Notes: generated by a model not told the origin, from the letters alone. Numbered from the stretch's first letter, positions 1 to 7,956 are shown. The stretch is DNA of 20,993 nucleotides from an uncultured Ruminococcus sp. (GCA_900540005.1 UQEM01000029.1:1-20993), one strand, 5' to 3'. Translations and numbers: made by a program.

Positions 1-62
1 GGGCTCGAACCTGTGACCCTCTGCTTGTAAGGCAGATGCTCTCCCAGCTGAGCTAAACCCCC
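1..62 (-). tRNA. tRNA-Val (anticodon UAC), 3' end cut by window edge
   Basis: Read on the minus strand, position 62 begins a 7-nt acceptor strand GGGGGTT, then TA, a D arm closed by GCTC/GAGC, an anticodon stem TCTGC/GCAGA with loop CTTACAA, and the T-loop start GTTCGAGCC. The loop places TAC at positions 34-36, which reads GTA/GTN valine codons. About 11 nt of the 3' T-stem and acceptor plus any CCA lie outside the window. A consensus promoter sits 45 nt upstream. Confidence 0.93.
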
Positions 63-107
63 ACGTTTTCTTCATTTTGTTTGTCGCTCTTGCCTGACGA
101 CTTGTAT

Positions 108-136
108 ATTATATCACGGATTTTTTGGTTTGTCAA
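108..136 (-). promoter_or_regulatory. sigma-A promoter of the tRNA-Val unit
   Basis: On the minus strand TTGACA (136-131), a 17-nt spacer and TATAAT (113-108) form a perfect consensus promoter. Transcription would start near 101 and run into the tRNA at 62. It is the only promoter-like element between recG and the tRNA. Confidence 0.85.
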
Positions 137-290
137 GCGTTTTTTGAAAATTTTTTGAGATTTTTTTCAATTTATTTTCAAATGGCGAAATATCGGCAAA
201 TTCCGACACAAAATCTTTGGAAAAAAAGTGCTTTTCGGGTCAAAACTAAATTTTTTCAAAAATTCTCAAAAAAATTTTCCTAAAAAATTT

Positions 291-2327
291 TTATCCGATA
301 ATATCCTTGCTGAAAAGTCTCATGATATCCATTTTCAGAGATTTGTTTTCTGCTTTGTTAAGTTCAGGGTCGGCTGCAAGGATCTCGTCCGCGCAGCTCT
401 GAGCCTCTTTCATAAGTTCGGTACTGCCAGCAATATCCGCAATCTTCAGCGGAGGGAGACCGTGCTGAGCACTTCCGAAGAAGTCTCCGGGGCCGCGCAT
501 TTTGAGATCCTCCTCGGATATCTTGAATCCGTCCGCAGTTGACGACATTATCTTCATGCGTCTGACGCATTCCTCGCCCGTATTATCCGTAATAAGTATG
601 CAGGTGCTCTCAAATTCGCCTCTGCCGACACGTCCGCGCAACTGGTGCAGTTGCGACAAACCAAAGCGTTCAGCGTTCTCTATCACCATAACAGCGGCAT
701 TCGGAACGTCAACTCCCACCTCAACAACGGTAGTGCAGATAAGAGCCTGTATCTCGCCCTTGCGGAACTGTTCCATGACATTGTTTTTCTCAGCCGCGCG
801 CATTTTTCCATGCAGGAGCGCAGTAGTATAGCCGTTGAGGTCGCCCTTTGCCGCATTTTCGGCATAGCTCTTGACCGCGAAAAGGTCGCTCTCGCTGTCC
901 TCTATCATCGGGCACACCACATAAGCCTGTCTGCCCTCGTCAAGTCTTTGGCGCACGAAACCGAAGGCTCTGTGGCGCAGCTTTCCCGTAACCGCATAGG
1001 TGTGGATAGGTTTTCTTCCATTCGGCAACTGAGCGATAACGGAAATATCGAGGTCGCCGTAGATCATAAGCGCGAGAGTGCGTGGGATCGGTGTTGCGGA
1101 CATGACAAGCTTGTGCGGAGATCTTCCCTTTTCAGCAAGCGCCGCCCTCTGGTCAACGCCGAAACGGTGCTGCTCGTCTGTGATAACAAGACCGAGAGCC
1201 TTGTACTCAACGTCCTTTTGGATTATGGCGTGAGTGCCGACAATGACATTTACTTCGCCCGAAGCGATACTCTCACGCATTTCCGCCTTTTTCTTAGCGG
1301 TCATTGAACCGGTCAGCAGGCAGACTTTCAGACCGAAGGGTTCGAGAAAGCCGCTGAGCGTCTTGAAGTGCTGAGCCGCAAGAATTTCAGTCGGAGCCAT
1401 AAGGGCGGACTGAGCACCGTTTTTTGCCGCAAACCAGCACGCCGCCGCTGCAACGGCAGTCTTGCCGCTGCCGACATCGCCCTGCAAAAGTCGATTCATG
1501 GGAGTTTCGCGGCAGAGGTCGCCAACTATTTCGGATACCGCCTTCTTCTGATCGTCCGTCATTTCAAAAGGCAGTTCCTTTTCAAACTCTCCCACGTCTA
1601 TATCCGCCGACATATGGTAGGAAGTTTCCCTGCGGCTGCGGCTCTTCATAAGCGACATACCGAGCCTTAATTTCAGAAGTTCATCAAACGCGAGCCGTCG
1701 CCTTGCATTTTCGGCAGCCTCCTCGCTTGGCGGAAAATGTATATCCTCAAGAGCCTGAGCAAGCGGGATAAGACTGTAATTCTTTCGTATTTCCGCAGGC
1801 AGAGTCTCGAACGGTGACTCTTTCATTATATTAAGTGCCTGCCGCATATTGGTTCTTACCATATTAACGGAAAGTCCCTGTGTAAGCCTGTAGATCGGCT
1901 GAATCAGCACTTTTTCGTCCGCCCTTATGTAAACGGGCGAGCTGATCTCGCGGCGCAGAAGATTTCCCGTGACCTTACCGTACATATAGTAAGTCTCATT
2001 CTCTTTCAGAGCCTGAAAGTAGTACACATTATTGTACACAACGATAAGTATATCGTCAATACCGTCCGTAGCAGCAGCCTTGCATATAACAAGACCGCCC
2101 CTTATCCTCTGCGGAGGCATTTTGCGGAATATCGTCAGTTTCAGCACGCTGTTCTCACCGAGCGGAGCCTGACACACGGGGACGTGTGCGCGAAAATCAA
2201 GATATGACCTCGGAACATGATAGATAAGCTCATAAGGTGAATTTATACCGAGCTTCCGATATTTCTCGCCCCGAGCGCTGCCCACGCCTTTCAGATATTC
2301 AATGTCGCCGAACAAATTGGAAGCCAT
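291..2327 (-). CDS. recG: ATP-dependent DNA helicase RecG
   Basis: RecG is the superfamily 2 helicase that remodels stalled forks and Holliday junctions. The protein is 678 aa, the usual RecG length. The N-terminal wedge/OB region covers roughly residues 1-230. The helicase core shows Walker A GDVGSGKT (about 283-290), the motif II box DEQH (384-387) followed by RFGVDQR, motif III SATPIPRT (410-417), and the late motif QLRGRVGRG; the C-terminal QHGLPPLK stretch is typical of RecG. The frame extends three codons upstream to a GTG (2336), but AGAGGTG six nt before the ATG at 2327 favours that ATG. It is the last gene of the minus-strand cluster, 113 nt after a small membrane-protein gene. No clear promoter of its own was seen, and only a T-rich tract follows it. 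Confidence 0.97.
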   Translation of the reverse strand: MASNLFGDIEYLKGVGSARGEKYRKLGINSPYELIYHVPRSYLDFRAHVPVCQAPLGENSVLKLTIFRKMPPQRIRGGLVICKAAATDGIDDILIVVYNNVYYFQALKENETYYMYGKVTGNLLRREISSPVYIRADEKVLIQPIYRLTQGLSVNMVRTNMRQALNIMKESPFETLPAEIRKNYSLIPLAQALEDIHFPPSEEAAENARRRLAFDELLKLRLGMSLMKSRSRRETSYHMSADIDVGEFEKELPFEMTDDQKKAVSEIVGDLCRETPMNRLLQGDVGSGKTAVAAAACWFAAKNGAQSALMAPTEILAAQHFKTLSGFLEPFGLKVCLLTGSMTAKKKAEMRESIASGEVNVIVGTHAIIQKDVEYKALGLVITDEQHRFGVDQRAALAEKGRSPHKLVMSATPIPRTLALMIYGDLDISVIAQLPNGRKPIHTYAVTGKLRHRAFGFVRQRLDEGRQAYVVCPMIEDSESDLFAVKSYAENAAKGDLNGYTTALLHGKMRAAEKNNVMEQFRKGEIQALICTTVVEVGVDVPNAAVMVIENAERFGLSQLHQLRGRVGRGEFESTCILITDNTGEECVRRMKIMSSTADGFKISEEDLKMRGPGDFFGSAQHGLPPLKIADIAGSTELMKEAQSCADEILAADPELNKAENKSLKMDIMRLFSKDIIG

Positions 2328-2350
2328 TTTCTCCACCTCTGATACAAGAA

Positions 2351-2412
2351 CCTGCCCACATAAAAGAAATGTGAACAGGGTCTGAGAATTTGTTGATATG
2401 CCTTGGGCATAT
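2351..2412. other. Two small inverted repeats between recG and the next gene
   Basis: An imperfect hairpin (CCTG-CC-CACAT / ATGTG-AA-CAGG, 2351-2379) and a perfect 7-bp hairpin (ATATGCC-TTG-GGCATAT, 2396-2412) lie in the 113-nt gap. Only the plus-strand reading of the second one is followed by T residues, and no plus-strand gene precedes it. Their role is unclear; they may protect or process the minus-strand transcript. Confidence 0.3.
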
Positions 2413-2440
2413 TCGGATTTTTAAAAGTCGTCTCTGTCTG

Positions 2441-2989
2441 TTACGAGAACAATACTGCGCCCAGCACAGCCAGTACTGCCAGCCCTATGCCAACGCACAA
2501 CAGCGTAATGCCTGCCACGCTTGTCCCGGATACCACATGGTCGATGTAAGCACACTTTGGGTCGTCCGGATCGTAGGCCACAGGCAGTTTGCTGCCGAGC
2601 CGCCACGTCTCCCGTGCCATTTCCTCCATGTTCCGTGAACCACGCCCTAACCGTGCGTGAAAGATGTCATTCTGCACGGCAATGCAGTTCTTTGAGTCGG
2701 TATCGTTTCGGAAAAGATCGGTTGATTGGGAAACACTCGCCACGCCTTTATAGTGGAGACGGGCAGTATAGCTTACGCCGTCCACATTAAACTCAGCCAC
2801 CGGAGCAATGGACGGACCACCGCTTTGCTTTGGCTGATAGCGATAGCGTATCACAGTTCCCTCTGCTCGTGCAGAACAACGCCGCCGAAGCTTTCGTATC
2901 CGCAGAAAAAATGGGACAGAGAGCAAAGCGATGAGGATACCTGCACCGCCAATGGCAATGCAGGCGATGAGGTTTGGGGTGAGTGTCAT
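2441..2989 (-). CDS. Small membrane protein, DUF3592-like
   Basis: A 182-aa protein of unknown function. It has one N-terminal membrane segment (about 8-29) followed by a basic stretch RIRKLRRR, a soluble middle of beta-strand character (about 43-150), and a C-terminal membrane segment (about 156-181). The middle carries AEFNVDGVSYTA and, before the second segment, LPVAYDPDDPKCAYID; this order resembles DUF3592-type proteins, an assignment made from memory of the family pattern. The ATG at 2989 is chosen because AAAGGCGG precedes it by about 9 nt; the open frame continues upstream to 3148 but without initiation signals. It lies between spoVS and recG on the same strand. Confidence 0.75.
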   Translation of the reverse strand: MTLTPNLIACIAIGGAGILIALLSVPFFLRIRKLRRRCSARAEGTVIRYRYQPKQSGGPSIAPVAEFNVDGVSYTARLHYKGVASVSQSTDLFRNDTDSKNCIAVQNDIFHARLGRGSRNMEEMARETWRLGSKLPVAYDPDDPKCAYIDHVVSGTSVAGITLLCVGIGLAVLAVLGAVLFS

Positions 2990-3100
2990 GGTTCTGATCC
3001 GCCTTTCCGCGAAAGACACCAAAGGCGATTTCGCAAAGATGTATAAAGTAATATAACAGCAATGGAATTCAAAAGTTGCACTGCCGCATAAATGAAATGA

Positions 3101-3118
3101 GGGCGGAATACTCCGCCC
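3101..3118 (-). terminator. Hairpin after spoVS, weak terminator
   Basis: GGGCGGA and TCCGCCC form a perfect 7-bp stem with a 4-nt loop just past the spoVS stop. On the minus strand it is followed by TCATTTCATTT rather than a continuous T run, so termination may be partial. Confidence 0.55.
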
Positions 3119-3132
3119 CATGTTTTCAGCAA

Positions 3133-3393
3133 TTATCTCTGCTCGCAAATGAGCTTGATAGCCGTTCTTTCCTCGCCGTCGATCTGGATATTGGCAAATG
3201 CGGGAACGCAGATAAGGTCAATACCAATGGGAGCAAGATATCCTCTTGCAATTGCTATAGCCTTTATTGCCTGATTAGCTGCACCTGCTCCGACTGCCTG
3301 AACCTCTACTGCCTTCTGCTCTCTGATAACACCGGCAATTGCGCCTGCAACGGAATTCGGGGATGAATGTGATGATACTTTTAAAATTTCCAT
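3133..3393 (-). CDS. spoVS: Stage V sporulation protein S (SpoVS)
   Basis: An 86-aa protein starting MEILKVSSHSSPNSVAGAIA and containing VGAGAANQAIKAIAIARGYL; this is the highly conserved SpoVS family, 86 aa in Bacillus subtilis. SpoVS has an Alba-like fold and affects septation and coat assembly during sporulation; the biochemical role is poorly known. AGGAGGG lies 8 nt before the ATG at 3393; an upstream in-frame codon (3444) lacks such a site. Its place directly downstream of ymdB is the same neighbour order as in Bacillus, which supports both calls. It has its own promoter. Presence fits a spore-forming lineage but does not prove that this strain sporulates. Confidence 0.95.
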   Translation of the reverse strand: MEILKVSSHSSPNSVAGAIAGVIREQKAVEVQAVGAGAANQAIKAIAIARGYLAPIGIDLICVPAFANIQIDGEERTAIKLICEQR

Positions 3394-3429
3394 GATAATA
3401 ACCCTCCTGATAGTAAATTGGTACAATAC

Positions 3430-3484
3430 GCCGATATACGGCATAGTATAATTGTATTATACATTATTGTGCGCTAGATTTCAA
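3430..3484 (-). promoter_or_regulatory. Promoter of spoVS with inverted repeat in the leader
   Basis: On the minus strand TTGAAA (3484-3479), a 17-nt spacer and TATAAT (3461-3456) form a good sigma-A promoter. Downstream, GCCG-N5-CGGC (3430-3442) is a short inverted repeat in the leader before the ribosome site. It may be an operator or mRNA hairpin; no regulator is evident. Confidence 0.7.
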
Positions 3485-3507
3485 GTACTTATGAAAAAAT
3501 TTGTACA

Positions 3508-4278
3508 CTATCTTATAATTATACGCTCTATTTTGTGGGATTTTCCACTTTTTTCGTCAAATTCCACGACAACTCCGCACAAAAAGCACTTTTCATCAGC
3601 CTCATGGAACATGACAGGCATATGGAAACGAAAACGCTGAATGACAGATCCTATCTCAACGCCGAGACACGAAAGCTCAGGGCCGGTCATTCCGAGATCG
3701 GTGATATAAGCAGTATGACCGCCAAGAACAGCCTCGTCCGCAGTCTGAACATGGGTATGCGTACCGAAAACGCCCGAAACTCTGCCCGTCAGATAATGTC
3801 CCATTGCCTTTTTCTCCGAGGTAGCCTCTGCGTGAAAGTCGAGAAAAATATTTGGCGTGTCTATACCGTCGAGTATCTCGTCGATTTTCGTAAACGGATT
3901 GTCAAGCTGATCCATGTAGACAGTGCCCATGAGATTCACGACCGCAACCGAATACGCTCCCATATCGAGAGTGCAGGCGCCCCTGCCGATACAGCCGCCC
4001 TCCGGATAGTTTGCCGGACGGATAATATAATCCTCCTCAAAGATATCAAGATCGTTTTTTCGGCGGAAAGCGTGGTTTCCCGTTGTGATGACATCAGCGC
4101 CCGCCCTGACGAGCTGCTGTGCGGACGCGCGGCTTATGCCGTTGCCCTGAGCCGAATTCTCGCCGTTTATGACGGTAATATCCACTCCGTAATGCTGTTT
4201 TATCATGCCAAGCTTTGCTGAAACAAAGTTGCAGCCCGCTTTGCCGACAACATCGCCTATGAAAAGTATTCTCTTCAT
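3508..4278 (-). CDS. ymdB: YmdB-family metallophosphoesterase
   Basis: A 256-aa member of the YmdB family (TIGR00282), dimetal phosphodiesterases with activity on 2',3'-cyclic nucleotides and, in B. subtilis, needed for biofilm gene expression. Metal-site motifs are all present: GDVVGK with D9, INGEN with E40 and N41, TGNH with N68 and H69, DFHAEATSEK with H149, and THTH with H174 and H176. Length and motif spacing match the family, so it should be active. The ATG comes 1 nt after the stop of the upstream amidohydrolase gene, so the two are translationally coupled. spoVS follows 114 nt downstream, as in Bacillus where ymdB and spoVS are neighbours; the usual rny gene is not upstream here. Confidence 0.95.
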   Translation of the reverse strand: MKRILFIGDVVGKAGCNFVSAKLGMIKQHYGVDITVINGENSAQGNGISRASAQQLVRAGADVITTGNHAFRRKNDLDIFEEDYIIRPANYPEGGCIGRGACTLDMGAYSVAVVNLMGTVYMDQLDNPFTKIDEILDGIDTPNIFLDFHAEATSEKKAMGHYLTGRVSGVFGTHTHVQTADEAVLGGHTAYITDLGMTGPELSCLGVEIGSVIQRFRFHMPVMFHEADEKCFLCGVVVEFDEKSGKSHKIERIIIR

Positions 4279-4279
4279 T

Positions 4280-5086
4280 TTATCCTCTTTCTATGCCGAG
4301 AAGCCGTTCGGCGTTCTTATGGAATATCAGTTCCTTTTCCTCATTGCTGAGCGGAAGTCTGTTTATCATGGCGATCTCATTTGCAGGATCGTCCCAAGGG
4401 CAATCGCTGCCGAACAGTACCTTTTCCGCGCCCTGCCGTCTTATGATCTTCAGCAGGATATCGTCCTCGATGTATCGTGCAACAACTCCCACGTCCATGT
4501 AGAGATTATCATATTTTCCTGCAATGTGGCACAAAACATCGTCCCAGAGATTCATTCCGCCGAGATGTGCCGCAACAACGGTCATTTTTGGGAAAGTCTC
4601 GCAAACGTGCGCAAAACTCTGCGGAGTTGCCTTTATTTCGCCCTTGCCGAACGGATCCCAGCCGCCGTGAAATACCGCGATAAGACCAAGTTCCGAGATC
4701 TTCTCATAAATCGGGAACATACGCTCCTCATCAGGGCGAAAAAACTGATACTCTGAGTGAAACTTCACTCCGCACAGACCAAGCGCCTTTATTCTGCCGA
4801 CTTCGGCAACTGCGTCCACGGAATCAGGGTGAACCGTTCCGCAGCAGTAAATACCGCCGCCCATTATTTCCGCAGCCCAGTTGTTGATAGTGGTCTGCTG
4901 AGTAGGTTTTGTCGCAACGGGCAAGATCATAGCCGAGTCAATGCCGCATTCGGACAGTTTTTCGCGCAGACCGCGGAAAGTTCCGTCCGTAGCAGGAGCA
5001 ATACTGCTCGTGTCCGATAGTGCAGAGACCGCGCGTTCAGCGATGGAATCCGCAAAAGCGTGTGTGTGAAAATCAAAGTATCTCAT
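4280..5086 (-). CDS. Amidohydrolase-2 / TIM-barrel metal-dependent hydrolase
   Basis: A 268-aa protein of the amidohydrolase superfamily (Amidohydro_2 type). It opens MRYFDFHTHA, giving the metal ligands H7 and H9; later H140 (VFHGGW), H174 (AAHLGG) and the acid D228 (FGSDCPWDD) occupy the expected places of the TIM-barrel active site. The substrate cannot be told: relatives are hydrolases or decarboxylases. It is cytoplasmic, with no signal peptide. Its ATG overlaps the stop of the ArsR-type regulator gene by four bases (ATGA), and ymdB starts 1 nt after its stop, so the three are made from one transcript. This link suggests a shared physiological input rather than a shared pathway. Confidence 0.9.
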   Translation of the reverse strand: MRYFDFHTHAFADSIAERAVSALSDTSSIAPATDGTFRGLREKLSECGIDSAMILPVATKPTQQTTINNWAAEIMGGGIYCCGTVHPDSVDAVAEVGRIKALGLCGVKFHSEYQFFRPDEERMFPIYEKISELGLIAVFHGGWDPFGKGEIKATPQSFAHVCETFPKMTVVAAHLGGMNLWDDVLCHIAGKYDNLYMDVGVVARYIEDDILLKIIRRQGAEKVLFGSDCPWDDPANEIAMINRLPLSNEEKELIFHKNAERLLGIERG

Positions 5087-5439
5087 TCCATTATATGCTC
5101 CATTGCCGTATAAAATATATTTTTAACGTGCTCATCGCAGAGCGCATAGAAAATCGTCTTGCCGTCCCTGCGTGTGCTCACGAGCCTTGCCTGCTTCAGA
5201 ACGCGAAGCTGGTGAGAGATCGCCGACTGTGTCATGCCGAGACTGTCAGCAATATCGCGCACGCAAAGTTCGCCCTTGCAGAGCACAAAAATTATCCTGA
5301 TCCTTGTGGAGTCTCCAAAGACTTTCAGAAGTTCCGCCGCATCAAAAAGCGCGTCCTCATCGGGAGCAAGTCTTGCTATCTTCTCAGCTATATCATTTTT
5401 AGGTTCACTCGAACCGCAATTGCAATTATGTTCTGCCAT
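5083..5439 (-). CDS. ArsR/SmtB-family metal-sensing repressor, SmtB-like
   Basis: A 118-aa winged-helix regulator of the ArsR/SmtB family. The recognition region reads DIADSLGMTQSAISHQLRVL (about 62-81). Two metal sites of SmtB can be traced: the alpha-5 site D102-x-H104-x10-H115-x2-E118, the same ligand spacing as SmtB, and an alpha-3N-like site made of C59 and D62 in ELCVRD with an N-terminal HNCNCG (C6, C8). Known alpha-5 sensors respond to Zn(II) or Co/Ni, so zinc is the likely ligand. GGGAGG in the final codons of the upstream membrane gene serves as its ribosome site, with a 1-nt intergenic gap. No metal transporter is nearby, so its regulon is unclear; it may autoregulate this operon. 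Confidence 0.93.
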   Translation of the reverse strand: MAEHNCNCGSSEPKNDIAEKIARLAPDEDALFDAAELLKVFGDSTRIRIIFVLCKGELCVRDIADSLGMTQSAISHQLRVLKQARLVSTRRDGKTIFYALCDEHVKNIFYTAMEHIME

Positions 5440-5440
5440 A

Positions 5441-5887
5441 TTATACCTCCCACATCGCCGCTAACGCCCAAACCGCGAGCGCGGTCAGAATTATCCCCGA
5501 AACAAAGCCTGCCGCAGTAGTGGCGCAGGCGAACCTGTCGAATACGAATCTGCGGCTTCGGTCGATTCGCACAGTATAGATCCTGCCTGTTTTGTAAAGC
5601 TTGCTGCGGAACACTCCCTCCTCGGGGAAAATATTGGGGTACTCCTGTCCGTTTACCATATAATAAGCGACCCTGAACTTACCGTTCGGACGCTTGTCTA
5701 TCTTTGAAAACTTCGCCTCAGCTTTTTCGGAAAGCAGCAGTCTTACAAGTGAAACCGTGAAAAATGCGGCAACAAAAACGATTATCAGTCCGACAAGTGC
5801 AAGCGCCGCCGCGATCATCACTCCGGTACTGACTCCGAGGATAATGCACAGAACAACTATTACAAGTATTGCCGCAATAAACTCCAT
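5441..5887 (-). CDS. Small three-segment membrane protein, unknown function
   Basis: A 148-aa protein that I do not assign to a named gene. Two hydrophobic segments fill residues about 4-50 (rich in Ile, Val, Ala and Leu), a soluble stretch of about 60 residues follows (EAKFSKIDKRPNGK, then VNGQEYPNIFPEEGVF and GRIYTVRIDRSRRF), and a last membrane segment covers about 117-145. The plan resembles the DUF3592-like protein at 2441-2989. The ATG at 5887 is chosen because GGGAGGGT precedes it by 7 nt; a TTG six codons upstream is an alternative. It is the first gene after a consensus promoter and leads the arsR-type/amidohydrolase/ymdB operon. Confidence 0.8.
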   Translation of the reverse strand: MEFIAAILVIVVLCIILGVSTGVMIAAALALVGLIIVFVAAFFTVSLVRLLLSEKAEAKFSKIDKRPNGKFRVAYYMVNGQEYPNIFPEEGVFRSKLYKTGRIYTVRIDRSRRFVFDRFACATTAAGFVSGIILTALAVWALAAMWEV

Positions 5888-5924
5888 GCATTCACCCTCC
5901 CGCAACTATTACATTATAAATAAG

Positions 5925-5953
5925 ATTATACTCCATTTTCGCCGACCTGTCAA
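5925..5953 (-). promoter_or_regulatory. Promoter of the membrane protein-arsR-amidohydrolase-ymdB operon
   Basis: Minus-strand TTGACA (5953-5948), 17-nt spacer, TATAAT (5930-5925): a perfect consensus promoter 38 nt before the first gene. No long inverted repeat typical of an SmtB operator (12-2-12 type) was evident around it. Confidence 0.85.
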
Positions 5954-6050
5954 GGCAGCCGGATCTGCGGTTTCTTTATTTACGCTGGAGCTATATGACT
6001 TTTAGCTGCTCAGAAGGTGCAAATTTCCTCCCATTACTGCATTGATACAG

Positions 6051-6079
6051 TTGACAGAGAGTTCAAAATGATATATAAT
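6051..6079 (+). promoter_or_regulatory. Promoter of the dockerin metalloprotease gene
   Basis: TTGACA (6051-6056), 17-nt spacer, TATAAT (6074-6079): a perfect sigma-A consensus. It gives a leader of about 60 nt ending in AGGAGGT (6136-6142) before the ATG at 6147. It is divergent from the promoter at 5925-5953, about 100 bp away. Confidence 0.87.
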
Positions 6080-6146
6080 GTGTTTATATTAATTGGTAAA
6101 ATTCACTTTTTCCGTACAAGGGTGGATTTCTTAACAGGAGGTAATT

Positions 6147-7859
6147 ATGAAAAACAAGCATTTCTTCCGCCGTGTCATTTCACTTTCAGCAGCGGCGGCA
6201 ATGGCAGCTTCTGCCGTCATCTCGGCAAATGCTTCCGCATCGTGGAATATGAAGCGTATCATAGGCGACCTTAACGGAGACTCGGCTGTCAATATCGCGG
6301 ACTACCTGCTCCTCTCGAAACACGTTCTGAATGTTCAGTCACTCGGTCAGGATACTATGATAGACGTGTCCAACGGCAATTACACTATCGGGTCACTCTT
6401 TGACTCCGACAGTGCGGCTGAAATCGGCGATGCGCAGTACATAGACGCAGCCGATATGAATCAGGACGGCAGGGTAAATTCACTCGACCTCGTGCTTATG
6501 CGCAAGGCGCTCACCGACTATAACACTGTCAGCGCCGTTTACGAGTGGGAAGAACCGCCCGTAACCACCGTTACAACAGTTCCGGCAGCAACTACTACCA
6601 CAACTACCACAACGACCTCAAACCTCGACTTCATATCGCCTCCTATCTACGACCTCTACGGCTCAATGCCGTCACAGGGCGAGGCAAATGTTGCGATCTT
6701 CTATGTTGATTTCCCCGACTGCACTTTCGACTATAACCCATCAATAGAGGAGATCGAGGACGCAGTATTCGGCGAGGAGGACACTTCCAACAGCAACTTC
6801 CCGTTTGAGAGCATTTCCGCATTCTACAACCGTTCGTCAAAGGGTGCGCTGGAACTCAAGGGCAAGGCTTTCAAATACACGATGTCGCAGAATAAGTCAT
6901 ACTACGAAAACGACGTGTACAAGGGAAAAATTGCCTCTGAGATCATCAAGGCTTTCGACAGTCAGATCGACTATAATGACTATGACGGAGACGGTGACAA
7001 GATAATTGATACCGTACTTATATGCGTGCCCAAAGCGGCAGGCGACACAGACTGGTGGCCGGCGGCTGGAACATACGGCGGAGACAGAGAGCAGTTTGAC
7101 GGCTGTACAGTCGGTCATGTAATTGTCGGAAATGCGCAGATAATCAGCGAAACAGACCACTCAAACTTTGTCAGCACCTACCTCCACGAAATGGGACACT
7201 GCATGGGTATACCCGACTTCTATCTATACAATGAGACCGAGGACTGGCAGGGTATGCACGGCTCGGCAGGATACACTCTCATGGACGATGCTATCTGCGA
7301 CTTTGCAGCAGTTTCAAAACTCATGCTCGGCTGGTATCATCAGAATCAGATAGAGGTTTACGACAGCTCAGAGGATTCGCAGTCATTCACGCTCAATGAC
7401 GCGCAGTCCGAAAACGGAAACTGCGTCATTATCCCCTGCGGCGAACTTAAAGACAACTACTACTCGGAATTTTTCATAGTCGAGTACATGACCTCGGATA
7501 ATAACAACAACAGCTATCTCAGACCGTGGCTCAACTACCTTAATTCGGACGGCAACGGAGTCCGTATCACTCACGTTGAAGCCTCTGTAAGTGACAACGG
7601 CTGGTGGAAATACTTCACCTATCAGAGCGGAGAGGACACCAACACAAACTCGAACAAGGGCAAGCGTTTCGTGCGCATAATCGACGACGTTCAAAAAGAT
7701 AATCTCTACCGAACAGGCGATGTTATCGACAACAGTATCGCAGGATTCAACTGGTATGACGAAAGCGGCAACCAGTCGATCGACCCCGGTATCAAAATCA
7801 CAGTCGGAGACAAGAGCGACGGCACAAACTCTATCATAATCAATATCGAAAAGAAATAA
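6147..7859 (+). CDS. Secreted M6-like metalloprotease with N-terminal dockerin
   Basis: A 570-aa secreted protein. Residues 1-30 are a signal peptide with a basic start and an Ala-rich core, likely cut near SANASA. Two dockerin calcium-loop repeats follow, at about 40-63 (DLNGDSAVNIAD) and 102-124 (DMNQDGRVNSLD), separated by about 38 residues, longer than in the usual compact dockerin. A Thr-rich linker (about 139-158, mostly Thr) joins them to the catalytic domain, which has HEMGH at 347-351 followed by G354 and D357, the HExxHxxGxxD zinc motif, in a domain resembling immune-inhibitor-A/M6 peptidases. It probably attaches to a cohesin scaffold and cuts proteins outside the cell. N-terminal dockerins are less common than C-terminal ones. 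Single gene between its own promoter and terminator. Confidence 0.9.
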   Translation: MKNKHFFRRVISLSAAAAMAASAVISANASASWNMKRIIGDLNGDSAVNIADYLLLSKHVLNVQSLGQDTMIDVSNGNYTIGSLFDSDSAAEIGDAQYIDAADMNQDGRVNSLDLVLMRKALTDYNTVSAVYEWEEPPVTTVTTVPAATTTTTTTTTSNLDFISPPIYDLYGSMPSQGEANVAIFYVDFPDCTFDYNPSIEEIEDAVFGEEDTSNSNFPFESISAFYNRSSKGALELKGKAFKYTMSQNKSYYENDVYKGKIASEIIKAFDSQIDYNDYDGDGDKIIDTVLICVPKAAGDTDWWPAAGTYGGDREQFDGCTVGHVIVGNAQIISETDHSNFVSTYLHEMGHCMGIPDFYLYNETEDWQGMHGSAGYTLMDDAICDFAAVSKLMLGWYHQNQIEVYDSSEDSQSFTLNDAQSENGNCVIIPCGELKDNYYSEFFIVEYMTSDNNNNSYLRPWLNYLNSDGNGVRITHVEASVSDNGWWKYFTYQSGEDTNTNSNKGKRFVRIIDDVQKDNLYRTGDVIDNSIAGFNWYDESGNQSIDPGIKITVGDKSDGTNSIIINIEKK

Positions 7860-7862
7860 GTG

Positions 7863-7893
7863 AATGCTCCGCAGTTGACCGCTGCGGAGCATT
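7863..7893 (+). terminator. Terminator hairpin after the metalloprotease gene
   Basis: AATGCTCCGCAG and CTGCGGAGCATT form a perfect 12-bp stem with a 7-nt loop, starting 4 nt after the stop codon. The following TTGTATATT is only moderately T-rich. Confidence 0.8.
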
Positions 7894-7956
7894 TGTATAT
7901 TCTGCCGAAACAGCATACAAATGTTTGTGCAACAAACCGAAATACTCCGTTATCAA

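Noticed and set aside
228..1307. Plus-strand open frames across recG
   Set aside because: They lie opposite a clear RecG gene, have no ribosome sites and no recognisable protein features; they are shadow frames.
2990..3148. N-terminal extension of the membrane protein at 2441-2989
   Set aside because: The added 53 residues have no membrane-start logic and no ribosome site, whereas the ATG at 2989 has one.
6578..6620. ACT/ACC/ACA microrepeat as a mobile or CRISPR-like repeat
   Set aside because: It is in frame and encodes a Thr-rich linker between dockerin and protease domains, a common feature of such proteins.
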